A DNA stretch of 64,000 nt from Ideonella benzenivorans. GTDB taxonomy: Bacteria > Pseudomonadota > Gammaproteobacteria > Burkholderiales > Burkholderiaceae_C. How positions within the stretch are numbered: the first letter of the stretch is position 1; every line of letters begins with the position of its first letter. The DNA lies in NCBI RefSeq assembly GCF_020387415.1, contig NZ_JAGWCB010000012.1, positions 248,001 through 312,000 on the forward strand. Direction: 5' to 3'. The position numbers were made by a program, and so were the translations under genes. Below are positions 57,153-64,000 of the stretch, piece after piece. The notes under the pieces are model-generated. The model saw only the letters and a program-made list of their open reading frames with translations. It searched no databases and had not been told where the DNA came from.

Positions 57153-58381
57153 ATGAAATTGCGCGTGTGCAGCGCCGCCAGGCGCTCGGCCTGCTCGGCC
57201 GTGAACCCCAGCCGGACCAGCTTGGTGTAGCGGCCATCGGCCATGTCGCGCATGAGCTGCTGGACCTGCGCATACCCCTGGGCCACCTGGGCTGGTGCCA
57301 AGCCGCCGGCGGCGATCAGGATCAGCGCGTCGAACACCTCCTCGTTCAGCCCCGAGGTGCCGGCCAAGGCGTCAAAGCGCTGCTCGACGGCCGAGGCCAG
57401 CCGGTACCGGAAGTCTGGCTCCCGCTGCAAGCGGTACAGCAGATGCGACATGCCCAGCGCCACGTGCCGGGCCTCGTCCCGCGCCGCCAGCCGGGCGATC
57501 TGGCGCGTCAACGGGTCGGGCGCCTGGGTCTGCAGAAACTGCAGCAGGTTGACGAAGGTGCCTTCGCCCAGCACGGACAGCAGAAAGCTCGCGACCGAAA
57601 AATCCGGCTCGTCCAGCAGGCTTTTGAGGGAGGCCTGCCCGCCGGCGGTGGACAGGGCCGGCGCCGAGCCGCCGTGGCGGATGCGGCGGGTGAACACCTC
57701 GATGTGGCGGGCTTCGTCGCAGACCTGCATGGCCAGCGCGGCCTGCATCTCGCGGAAATGCGGATGCAGCTGCCCGAGAAAGCGCGCCGGCACCAGCAGG
57801 GCCGCGTTCTCGTTCTCGATCATGTAGGTCATGACCTGGACAATGGCCTGTTCGACCGGTGCGGGCAGGTCCACCGGCTGCGACCAGTCGATGGCCTGGT
57901 CCGGGTTCCACTGGGCCGCCACCGCCTGGGCATACAGGTCGGCCGCACTGTCGCTCCAGGCCTCGTCCTTGTGCGTCAACCGGAAGTGGTACACGGGCGC
58001 CCCCGCCTCCACCGTGGCGCCCCGCGCAGCCAGGCCCCAGTGCGGCCGGGCCTCCTCGGCCACCGCGCCCGTTTCGGCGGGGTCGATCGCGCCAGTGGAC
58101 TCGGCGCCACGCCAGCGGCCGCTCTGCAAGCCCCCCCGCGTGACCCGCGCCTCACCGGAGGCATCCCCGGGCGCCTCAAAGCCGTGACCCTGGCTGCGGC
58201 ACCAGTCCGCCAGCTGGATGGCCCAGGCCGGCGAGGCGCCCCGCACCCCGAGCACCCCGCCCACCGGCAGCGACGCCAGGGCGTGCTTGACCAGCAGATG
58301 CGCGCCGGCGTCGAAGCCCAGGGCCTCAATAGCGATATGCCGGCTCGGTGATGTGGCCTTGATCGTCATAGAAGTGCTCAT
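57149..58381 (-). CDS. TusA-like domain fused to a diiron ferritin-like domain
   Basis: 410 residues. Residues about 14-70 align with the sulfur carrier TusA (ALGFDAGAHLLVKHALASLP, then ADWCRSQGHGF), but the CPxP of TusA is replaced by Ala-Gly-Ala, so the sulfur-carrying Cys is absent. Residues about 125-330 form a four-helix ferritin-like domain with a full set of candidate diiron ligands: Glu189/Glu191, Glu223 and His226 (DEARH), Glu273 (GEGTF), Glu303 and His306 (DEARH). That points to an oxygen-using diiron enzyme or oxidase. It overlaps the upstream PhnD-like gene by 56 bases and couples to fdhD. No described family name is recognised. Confidence 0.7.
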   Translation of the reverse strand: MSTSMTIKATSPSRHIAIEALGFDAGAHLLVKHALASLPVGGVLGVRGASPAWAIQLADWCRSQGHGFEAPGDASGEARVTRGGLQSGRWRGAESTGAIDPAETGAVAEEARPHWGLAARGATVEAGAPVYHFRLTHKDEAWSDSAADLYAQAVAAQWNPDQAIDWSQPVDLPAPVEQAIVQVMTYMIENENAALLVPARFLGQLHPHFREMQAALAMQVCDEARHIEVFTRRIRHGGSAPALSTAGGQASLKSLLDEPDFSVASFLLSVLGEGTFVNLLQFLQTQAPDPLTRQIARLAARDEARHVALGMSHLLYRLQREPDFRYRLASAVEQRFDALAGTSGLNEEVFDALILIAAGGLAPAQVAQGYAQVQQLMRDMADGRYTKLVRLGFTAEQAERLAALHTRNFM

Positions 58382-59192
58382 CGCTCACCGCCCGTTCGAG
58401 CAGGGCGTAGCCGCTGGTGCGGCCCGGGTGCCAGGCCTTCAGACCTTCGAGCTCCAGCAGCGGCCGCACGGCCGGGTCGTTCCAGTCCATGCCCAGCAGG
58501 ATCTCGCCGAAGCGCCGAGCGACGTCGGCCGGCACGCCCGGGCTGACGGTCATGTTGCAGTGGTCGAACAGCCCGGTGCTGGCCACGATGCGGCTGCCGC
58601 CGGCGGGCAGCGTCCCCTCGTGCGCAAAGGCCCGCTGGTTGCCCGCGATCATCCAGGCCGCGTCGATCTCGCCCTTCATCAGCGCCAGCGCCGCGTCGCG
58701 CTCGCCGCCGATGTGGTCGCCATGCTTGCCGCCCAGCACATCGAAGCGACGGGCGCTGTAATCGCGCCCGGCCACCAAGTCGGCCTGGTGGCGCAGGTGG
58801 TCCAGCGGGATCAGCGTGGCCTGGGGCGAGTCGATCGCGCCGAAGCCGATGGTCTTGCCGCGCAGATCGGCCAGGTCTTGCACCGGGCTTTCGCTGCGCA
58901 CCACCAGCACGGAGGCCAGGTCCATGTCGCTGTCGCGCATGGCCAGGGCCTGCACCTGCTGGCCACGCGCGCGCGCCATGCGCTCGGCCCGCACCCAGGC
59001 CAGCGGCGAGTTCCAGGCAAAGGCGACGTCGCCCTTGAACTGGGCCTCGACCTGGGTCTCGTAGTTGGAATAGAGCAGGTAGTCGAAGGCGAAGCCGCGC
59101 TCGGCGAAGTAGGCCTTGAAGCCTTCCCAGATGGTGACCACCTTGGGCGCATAGGCCACGGCCCCCAGCATCCACGGTTGTGCTTGCGTCAT
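58326..59192 (-). CDS. PhnD-like (phosphonate-binding fold) protein without signal peptide
   Basis: 288 residues. It matches PF12974-type binding proteins of phosphate/phosphonate ABC transporters (VVRSESPVQDLADLRGKTIG, then MKGEIDAAWMIAGNQ), with a LGAVAYAPKVVTIWEGFKAY opening. There is no signal peptide or lipobox at the N-terminus (MTQAQPWMLGAVAYAP), and no ABC permease or ATPase is adjacent, so it is probably cytosolic. GGAGGA lies 8 bases before ATG 59192, which is 16 bases after the flavoprotein stop. Binding-fold proteins without transporters can be enzymes (MqnA, THI5); the ligand is unknown. Confidence 0.75.
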   Translation of the reverse strand: MTQAQPWMLGAVAYAPKVVTIWEGFKAYFAERGFAFDYLLYSNYETQVEAQFKGDVAFAWNSPLAWVRAERMARARGQQVQALAMRDSDMDLASVLVVRSESPVQDLADLRGKTIGFGAIDSPQATLIPLDHLRHQADLVAGRDYSARRFDVLGGKHGDHIGGERDAALALMKGEIDAAWMIAGNQRAFAHEGTLPAGGSRIVASTGLFDHCNMTVSPGVPADVARRFGEILLGMDWNDPAVRPLLELEGLKAWHPGRTSGYALLERAVSDEHFYDDQGHITEPAYRY

Positions 59193-59208
59193 GTCGGGTG
59201 TCCTCCGT

Positions 59209-60324
59209 TCAGGCCAGCGGCAGGCCACACAGGGCCCGACCGATGAAGTCGTAGAGCACGTCCGAGGTCGGCGCCATCACCGAGGCCGCGCGGGCATCCC
59301 GGAACAGGCGCTCGATCCCCACGTCCTTGCGGAAGGCGGCGCCGCCCCCGATGCGCATCGCGGTGTCGGTCACTTCCAGTGCGGCCTCGGCGGCCGAGGC
59401 CTTGACCTCCAGCACACGCAGCATCGCATCCGGCCGCCCCGCCGCCAGGGCCGCGACGGTGTCATCGCGCAGCAGCCGGGCCTGGTCCACGCGGATGCGT
59501 GCACGGGCCAGATAGGCGCGGATGGTGGGCAGATCGGCCAGCGAGCTGTTGCTCTCGGCAAAGCGGGTGCGCGTCAGATGGGTGGTCACACGCGCCAGCG
59601 CGCCCTCCATCAGGCCGATGGAGGCCGAGGCGATCAGGGTGGCAAACACCGGCAACTCCTCGCCATTCATGATGTCGGCACCGGCGCCGTCCGGCCCCAG
59701 CATGGCGTCCGCCGCGACCACCACGCCCTGCGCCGTCACCGGTGCCGAAGCATTGCCGCGCAGGCCCAGGCCGTCGTAACGGGCCGGGATGCTCAGGCCC
59801 TCGGCCCGGCTGCTGACCAGCCACAGCGTGCTGGCGCCTTCGGCGGCCGCCGGCTGCGAAGACCAGACATAGGAGTCGGCCTCACCCGCCGAGGTGACCA
59901 TGCTCTTTTGTCCGTCAAGCTGGTAGCCATCGGCCAGGCGCTTGGCCATCCCCACCGGGGCCCAGAAATGGCTGCGCGAGCCCACTTCGGACCAGGCCAG
60001 CGTCGTCACGTGACGACCCGCCGCAATCTCACGGCGCACGGCTTGCGTGCCGTGCTTTTCGATCAGGACGGTGCCCGCATAGTGCATGCACACCACCATC
60101 GCGGTGGACGGACAGTCCTGCGCAATGCGCTCCACCACCGCTGCGGCTTCACGGAGACCACCGCCCAGGCCACCCACGGACCGGTCGCTGACCAGGCCCA
60201 GCAGCCCTGCCTGCCCCAGGGCCTGCAACGCGGCGCGGGGGAAGCGCCCCTCTCGGTCCGTCTCCAGCGCGGCGGGCGCAATGGTGTTCTGGACGATGGG
60301 TTCCAACAGGGCAAGGTGGCTCAT
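59209..60324 (-). CDS. Acyl-CoA dehydrogenase-fold flavoprotein lacking the catalytic Glu (SfnB/DszC-like)
   Basis: 371 residues. The acyl-CoA dehydrogenase fold is clear: ALGQAGLLGLVSDRSVGGLG, TTLAWSEVGSRSHFWAP (flavin site) and MRIGGGAAFRKDVGIERLFRDARAASVM. Where dehydrogenases carry the catalytic base in YEGT, this protein reads MAPTSD, so the Glu is missing, as in flavin monooxygenases of the DszC/SfnB group. An oxidase or monooxygenase on an organosulfur or other small compound is therefore more likely than fatty-acid oxidation. It is first of the three genes between selC and fdhD; the start 60324 has GGAG 9 bases upstream. Confidence 0.78.
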   Translation of the reverse strand: MSHLALLEPIVQNTIAPAALETDREGRFPRAALQALGQAGLLGLVSDRSVGGLGGGLREAAAVVERIAQDCPSTAMVVCMHYAGTVLIEKHGTQAVRREIAAGRHVTTLAWSEVGSRSHFWAPVGMAKRLADGYQLDGQKSMVTSAGEADSYVWSSQPAAAEGASTLWLVSSRAEGLSIPARYDGLGLRGNASAPVTAQGVVVAADAMLGPDGAGADIMNGEELPVFATLIASASIGLMEGALARVTTHLTRTRFAESNSSLADLPTIRAYLARARIRVDQARLLRDDTVAALAAGRPDAMLRVLEVKASAAEAALEVTDTAMRIGGGAAFRKDVGIERLFRDARAASVMAPTSDVLYDFIGRALCGLPLA

Positions 60325-60481
60325 GTGATGCGACTCCGGGGGTGGGCCGCCGGCGGGCCATGCATCGGCATGCCCTCTCCCGTGGCGTTGGGCCCAGGCC
60401 CTGAAGCGACGTCGGGTGCAGACCTGCAACACGCCCTGCCTGGCGGCAGATGAAGGGTCAAGACGACAAGGTCATGGCCCC

Positions 60482-60500
60482 ATGCAAATCATTATTGCAC
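60482..60500. promoter_or_regulatory. AT-rich inverted repeat between tRNA-Sec and the flavoprotein gene
   Basis: TGCAA-ATCATTA-TTGCA (60483-60499) is an inverted repeat in an otherwise GC-rich gap. On the minus strand it contains AATAAT, usable as a -10 element for the flavoprotein/PhnD-like/diiron/fdhD genes, without a good -35. It may be promoter plus operator. Confidence 0.35.
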
Positions 60501-60538
60501 CGGGTGTCGGTGAAGAACGCATGACGGCGCCAAGGGGG

Positions 60539-60631
60539 CGGAAGGCAGCCGGAGTCGAACCGACCAGGGAGCGGCTGACGCCCCCTACCGGGTTTGAAGC
60601 CCGGGCGCACCACCGGATGCGTTTGCCTTCC
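60539..60631 (-). tRNA. selC: tRNA-Sec (anticodon TCA)
   Basis: 93 bases. An 8-bp acceptor stem GGAAGGCA/TGCCTTCC, as in bacterial selenocysteine tRNAs. Anticodon arm CCGGGCTTCAAACCCGG with loop anticodon TCA (reads UGA), a long variable arm (AGGGGGCGTCAGCCGCTCCCT) and T arm with GGTTCGACTCC. Discriminator G. The 3' CCA is not encoded (the next bases are CCC). It lies 13 bases after selB, completing selA-selB-selC. Confidence 0.95.
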
Positions 60632-60644
60632 GAAAGCGCCCCTG

Positions 60645-62612
60645 TCACGGGGCCGGCGCGGATTGTAGGGGGGGCTCTTCCACCTGTTGGGGATGGGGCC
60701 AACCCGGCTCGGCCCGCAGCACATGGGCGTCCCGCACCCGCCGGGTGTAACCCACCCGGTCGAAGAACTCCAGCACCTGGATGGCCCGCTTGCGGCCCAG
60801 ACCGGTGTGGTCGCGAAACTGCCGGGCCTCCACCTCGCCCCGCTCGGCGTGCGTGGACAACCATCCCAGCAGCCCGGACAGCAGCTGCACCTGCGATGCG
60901 GTGTAGAACAAGTCCTTGACCACCTGGAACAGCTGCCCCTGACGGGCCAGCTTGCGCATCAGCTGGCGCACCACCTCCTCGGGCGCGCCAGCCCGTCCGG
61001 CCAGGTCGCGCACCCAGGGTGGGTCGAAGCCGCCTTCCTCCACCCAAGGCAGCAGGCGTTCGGCCAGCGCGCGTTCGCTGTCGCTGAGGCTGACCTCGTG
61101 GTCCGGCAGGTGCAGCCAGGCGCCGCTGGCGGCGATGGCGCCGTCACGCAGCAGGACGTCCAGCAGCGCCCGCCACAGGGCATCGTGCTGCGGCTGGGCC
61201 TGGCCCGGCAGGGCCATGCGGCGCAGGCGGGCGGCATTGACGCCGGGCTCGTCGGGCGTGCGCTCGTGGAAGCGCGCCAGCGCCGCCAGCACCTGTTCGC
61301 GCCAGCGCTGCCAGACGGCCTCGGTCAGCAGCAGGGCATCGTCCGGCCCGCTGGGCAGTGGCACCAGCCCGGTATCGGCCAGCGCCAGTGCCTCGGGCGG
61401 CCGCCCCATCAGCAGGGCCAGGCGGCTGCGCAGCAGGCCGGTGGGCGACTGGGCCACCAGGTCGGCCAGCCGACCACCGGCCAGCGCCGCTTCCAGCGCG
61501 TCCAGATAGGCTTGGCGCTCCGGGCTGCGGCGCTTGCGTTCGGGCGCGAAGGGGTCGATCACTGCCCCGCCGCCGATGGTGCAACTGGCCTGGGCGTTGC
61601 GCAGGATGAAGCGGTCGCCCGGCAGCACGAAGACCGGCTGCGCGAAGACCAGTTGCACCCGGGCCTCGCGGCCGGGCGCCAGCGCCACGTCATCCAGCAG
61701 GGCCACATGGGCCGTCTGGTGGGTGGTGCCCGCATGCACATGCACCGGCGCCCACTGGGCCAGGGCCGGTGCGTCCGGCAGCAACTGCAGGCGCACATCC
61801 ATGCGGGTGCTGGCCTGCAGGGCGCGGGGGTCGGCGATCCAGTCGCCGCGGCGGATGGCCTCGCGTTCGATGCCCACCAGGTTCAGCGCGCAACGCTGCC
61901 CGGCCACGCCGCGGGGCGCTGCCTGGTTCTGGGCATGGATGGAGCGCACCCGCACCCGCTGGCCGCTGGCGGAATGGGCCACGGTGTCGCCCACCGCCAC
62001 CTGGCCGCCGAACACCGTGCCGGTGACCACCGTGCCCTGCCCGGCCAGCGTGAAGACGCGGTCCACCGCCAGGCGGAACAGGCCATCCTGGCGGCGCTGG
62101 GCATGGTGCTCGGCCAGAGCCCACAGATGGGCCCGCAGCGCCGCCACGCCAGGATCGCCTTCGGCCGTGGCGGCCGTTGCGAACACAGGGGCTTGGGCCA
62201 GCGGCGTGCCGGCCAGCAGCGCGGCCAGCTCGGCCCGCACCTCGGCCACCCGGGCCGCTTCGGTGCGGTCCACCTTGGTCAGGGCCACCGTGCCTTCGCG
62301 CACGCCCAGCAGGCCGAGGATGGCCAGGTGCTCGCGGGTCTGCGGCATCACGCCGTCATCGGCGGCCACCACCAGCAGGGCATGGTCCACCCCCACGGCC
62401 CCGGCGGCCATGGTGTGGACGAACTTCTCGTGGCCGGGCACGTCGATGAAGCCCAGCACCTCACCGCTGGCCAGCGGCGCATAGGCGTAGCCCAGCTCGA
62501 TGGAGATGCCGCGGGCCTTCTCTTCCTTCAGGCGATCGGTGTCCACGCCGGTGAGCGCGCGCACCAGCGTGGTCTTGCCGTGGTCGATGTGGCCGGCGGT
62601 GCCGATGATCAT
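60645..62612 (-). CDS. selB: Selenocysteine-specific elongation factor SelB
   Basis: 655 residues. Special EF-Tu-like GTPase that brings Sec-tRNA to UGA codons. The G domain begins [20 protein letters not shown], with [15 protein letters not shown] and ALTKVD. EF-Tu-like domains 2-3 follow ([16 protein letters not shown]). The C-terminal half consists of winged-helix repeats that bind the SECIS hairpin ([20 protein letters not shown] and the final [20 protein letters not shown]). The open frame continues upstream, but the family start at 62612 overlaps the selA stop (ATGA). Confidence 0.97.
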   Translation of the reverse strand: MIIGTAGHIDHGKTTLVRALTGVDTDRLKEEKARGISIELGYAYAPLASGEVLGFIDVPGHEKFVHTMAAGAVGVDHALLVVAADDGVMPQTREHLAILGLLGVREGTVALTKVDRTEAARVAEVRAELAALLAGTPLAQAPVFATAATAEGDPGVAALRAHLWALAEHHAQRRQDGLFRLAVDRVFTLAGQGTVVTGTVFGGQVAVGDTVAHSASGQRVRVRSIHAQNQAAPRGVAGQRCALNLVGIEREAIRRGDWIADPRALQASTRMDVRLQLLPDAPALAQWAPVHVHAGTTHQTAHVALLDDVALAPGREARVQLVFAQPVFVLPGDRFILRNAQASCTIGGGAVIDPFAPERKRRSPERQAYLDALEAALAGGRLADLVAQSPTGLLRSRLALLMGRPPEALALADTGLVPLPSGPDDALLLTEAVWQRWREQVLAALARFHERTPDEPGVNAARLRRMALPGQAQPQHDALWRALLDVLLRDGAIAASGAWLHLPDHEVSLSDSERALAERLLPWVEEGGFDPPWVRDLAGRAGAPEEVVRQLMRKLARQGQLFQVVKDLFYTASQVQLLSGLLGWLSTHAERGEVEARQFRDHTGLGRKRAIQVLEFFDRVGYTRRVRDAHVLRAEPGWPHPQQVEEPPLQSAPAP

Positions 62613-64000
62613 CGCGCGCGGTCCTCCGCCAGCGCCTGCTGCAAGGCGCCGAACTGGGCCGCGAAAGCGGCTTCGTCGCGCTCGTCCAGGCAGCGCAGGT
62701 CCAGCCACAGCGCGTTGTCGCCGATGCGGCCGATCACCGGCCTCGCCAGGCCACGCCAGGCGGCTTCCAGCCGCGACAGGGCCCGGCCGGCCCGTTTCGC
62801 CTCGGTCGGCTCGATGCGCAGGCCCGCGCTGGGCAGGGTGTTGACCGGCAGCGCGCCGCTGCCGATCTGGCTGAACATGGGTGCCAGGGACACCTGGTAG
62901 GCGCTGCCCAGCGCGGCCTGCAGCGGCGCCAGCAGGCGCTGGGCCTGAGCCTGCATGGCCGCCTGCGGGCGGGTGAACAGGCGCAGCGCCGGCAGGCGCT
63001 CGGCCAGGAATTCCGGCGCCTGGTACAGACGCAGCACCGGCTCCAGCGCGGCCAGGGTGAGCTTGCCCACCCGCAGCGCGCGCTTGAGCGGGTTCTTCTT
63101 GATCTTGGCGATCAGGTCCTTGCGGCCGACGATCAAGCCGGCCTGCGGGCCGCCCAGCAGCTTGTCGCCGCTGAAGCTCACCACGTCGACCCCGGCGGTC
63201 ACCACGTCGCGCACGGTGGGCTCGTGCGGCAGGCCCCAGTCGGCCAGGTCGATCAGGGTGCCGCTGCCCAGGTCCACCGCCAGCGGCAGGTCCTGGGCGT
63301 GGGCGATGCGGGCGACCTCGCTCTCGGCCACGCTGGCAGTGAAGCCGGTGACCGCGTAGTTGCTGCAGTGCACCTTCATCAGCAGCCCGGTCTTGGGCGT
63401 GATGGCGCCTTCGTAGTCGCGGGCATGGGTGCGGTTGGTGGTGCCCACCTCCACCAGCCGGGCGCCGGCGCGGGCCATGATGTCCGGGATGCGGAAGGCC
63501 CCGCCGATCTCCACCAGCTCGCCACGGGAGACGATGACCTCCTTGCGCGCGGCCAGGGCGTTGAGCATCAGCAGCACCGCCGCGGCGTTGTTGTTGACCA
63601 CGGTGGCGGCTTCGGCCCCGGTCAGCTCGCACAGCAGGTCGCTGACCAGGTCGTCACGGTCCCCCCGGCCGCCGGTGGCCAGGTCGTATTCCAGGTTGGC
63701 CGGGCTCGTCAGGGCCTGGACCACGGCCTGCACCGCCTCGTCGGGCAGCAGGGCCCGGCCCAGGTTGGTGTGCAGCACGGTGCCGGTGAGGTTGAACACC
63801 GCCCGCAGACGAGGCGCCCGCTGGCGCTGCAGATCGGCCTCGACGGCCTGGGCCAGGGCGGCGGGCGAGCCGGCCTCGGTCGCCAGCACCTCGCCCGCGC
63901 GCAGGCGGCTGCGCAGCGCCTCCAGCTGCCGCCGCACGGCCGCGGTGACCAGGCTGAGCCCATGCTCCCTCAGTGCGGGCTGGAGTGCGGCACTGGCCAG
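62609..64000 (-). CDS. selA: L-seryl-tRNA(Sec) selenium transferase SelA (5' end outside window)
   Basis: The minus-strand frame stays open to base 64000, so the N-terminus is cut; about 463 residues are present. The upstream [18 protein letters not shown] matches the SelA N-domain, so the true start is beyond the edge rather than at the GTG 63937. PLP-enzyme motifs are intact: [45 protein letters not shown], and the PLP-Lys in [18 protein letters not shown]. It converts Ser-tRNA(Sec) to Sec-tRNA(Sec) with selenophosphate. Coupled to selB. Confidence 0.96.
   Translation of the reverse strand: MASAALQPALREHGLSLVTAAVRRQLEALRSRLRAGEVLATEAGSPAALAQAVEADLQRQRAPRLRAVFNLTGTVLHTNLGRALLPDEAVQAVVQALTSPANLEYDLATGGRGDRDDLVSDLLCELTGAEAATVVNNNAAAVLLMLNALAARKEVIVSRGELVEIGGAFRIPDIMARAGARLVEVGTTNRTHARDYEGAITPKTGLLMKVHCSNYAVTGFTASVAESEVARIAHAQDLPLAVDLGSGTLIDLADWGLPHEPTVRDVVTAGVDVVSFSGDKLLGGPQAGLIVGRKDLIAKIKKNPLKRALRVGKLTLAALEPVLRLYQAPEFLAERLPALRLFTRPQAAMQAQAQRLLAPLQAALGSAYQVSLAPMFSQIGSGALPVNTLPSAGLRIEPTEAKRAGRALSRLEAAWRGLARPVIGRIGDNALWLDLRCLDERDEAAFAAQFGALQQALAEDRAR

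Noticed and set aside
62613-63632. N-terminal extension of the selB frame to give a 995-codon protein
   Set aside because: The extension overlaps selA in another frame and is Arg/Ala/Gly-rich noise; the EF-Tu-like start [13 protein letters not shown] at 62612 overlaps the selA stop in the usual coupled way.
56247-64000. A selenoprotein gene inside the window (in-frame TGA read as Sec)
   Set aside because: None of the genes here shows a conserved family domain interrupted by TGA. The formate dehydrogenase expected from selABC and fdhD must lie outside, probably upstream of selA.

Overview
The window is high-GC, densely coded chromosomal DNA of a betaproteobacterium, most likely order Burkholderiales (Comamonadaceae, Sphaerotilaceae or a Rubrivivax/Ideonella-like group). 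This rests on gene orders and families typical of that order: ilvB-ilvH-ilvC-pssA-leuA; a sigma factor followed by DUF3619, DUF3106 and RDD genes; aat-bpt; zapB-like-zapA-6S RNA-EVE; pmbA-darP-mogA; cysE-trmJ-suhB; and a TIGR04438 Trp-rich protein. No insertion sequence, phage gene, CRISPR array or origin was seen. No stretch above 300 bases lacks a gene, RNA or leader element.

Layout. 1-2.6 kb: end of an HpnE-like desaturase, an IclR regulator and a PBP7-type endopeptidase. 2.6-8.9 kb (minus): branched-chain amino acid block ilvB, ilvH, ilvC, pssA, leuA, with a leucine-rich leader peptide and a terminator hairpin in front of leuA. 9.2-12.6 kb: overlapping sigma factor/DUF3619/DUF3106/RDD genes, then dgkA and a LOG-family gene. 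12.6-18.1 kb: glnB and nadE, a FemAB-like acyltransferase, ppa, aat and bpt (N-degron pathway). 18.2-21.8 kb: a GIN-domain protein, a small lipoprotein, and an archaeal-type AMP phosphorylase/PRPP synthetase-like pair. 21.9-25.7 kb: two identical tRNA-Val(CAC), dnaQ, lgt, ilvD. 25.7-34.4 kb: Trp-rich protein, cytochrome c, acs, UPF0114 protein, nhaA, fumarase, MscS channel, histone-deacetylase-like hydrolase. 34.5-39.6 kb: moxR-DUF58-transglutaminase and mltB. 39.6-42.1 kb: zapB-like, zapA, 6S RNA, EVE protein, TauE/SafE exporter, rpsU. 42.2-49 kb: divergent lysR/lysA, yqeY, a DUF442 phosphatase-like gene, and a TRAP transporter whose binding protein resembles the 2-oxoacid binder TakP. 49.1-56.2 kb: pmbA, darP, mogA, a LysM/FecR protein, cysE, trmJ, suhB.

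56.2-64 kb (minus) is the most unusual part. selA (running off the window), selB and tRNA-Sec are followed by three tightly packed genes and then fdhD. The three are an acyl-CoA-dehydrogenase-fold flavoprotein without the usual catalytic Glu, a PhnD-like binding-fold protein without a signal peptide, and a protein joining a cysteine-less TusA-like domain to a diiron ferritin-like domain. selABC and fdhD fit maturation of a selenocysteine-containing Mo/W formate dehydrogenase, whose structural genes must lie outside the window. The three intervening genes have no assigned role and are the best candidate here for an undescribed system.

Functional threads: branched-chain amino acid synthesis (ilvBHC, ilvD, leuA), nitrogen/NAD metabolism (glnB, nadE), cell envelope (pbpG, lgt, mltB, FecR/LysM), protein turnover (aat, bpt, pmbA) and formate/selenium metabolism. 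All statements come from reading the sequence; family names are recognition by motif and similarity, without database searches.
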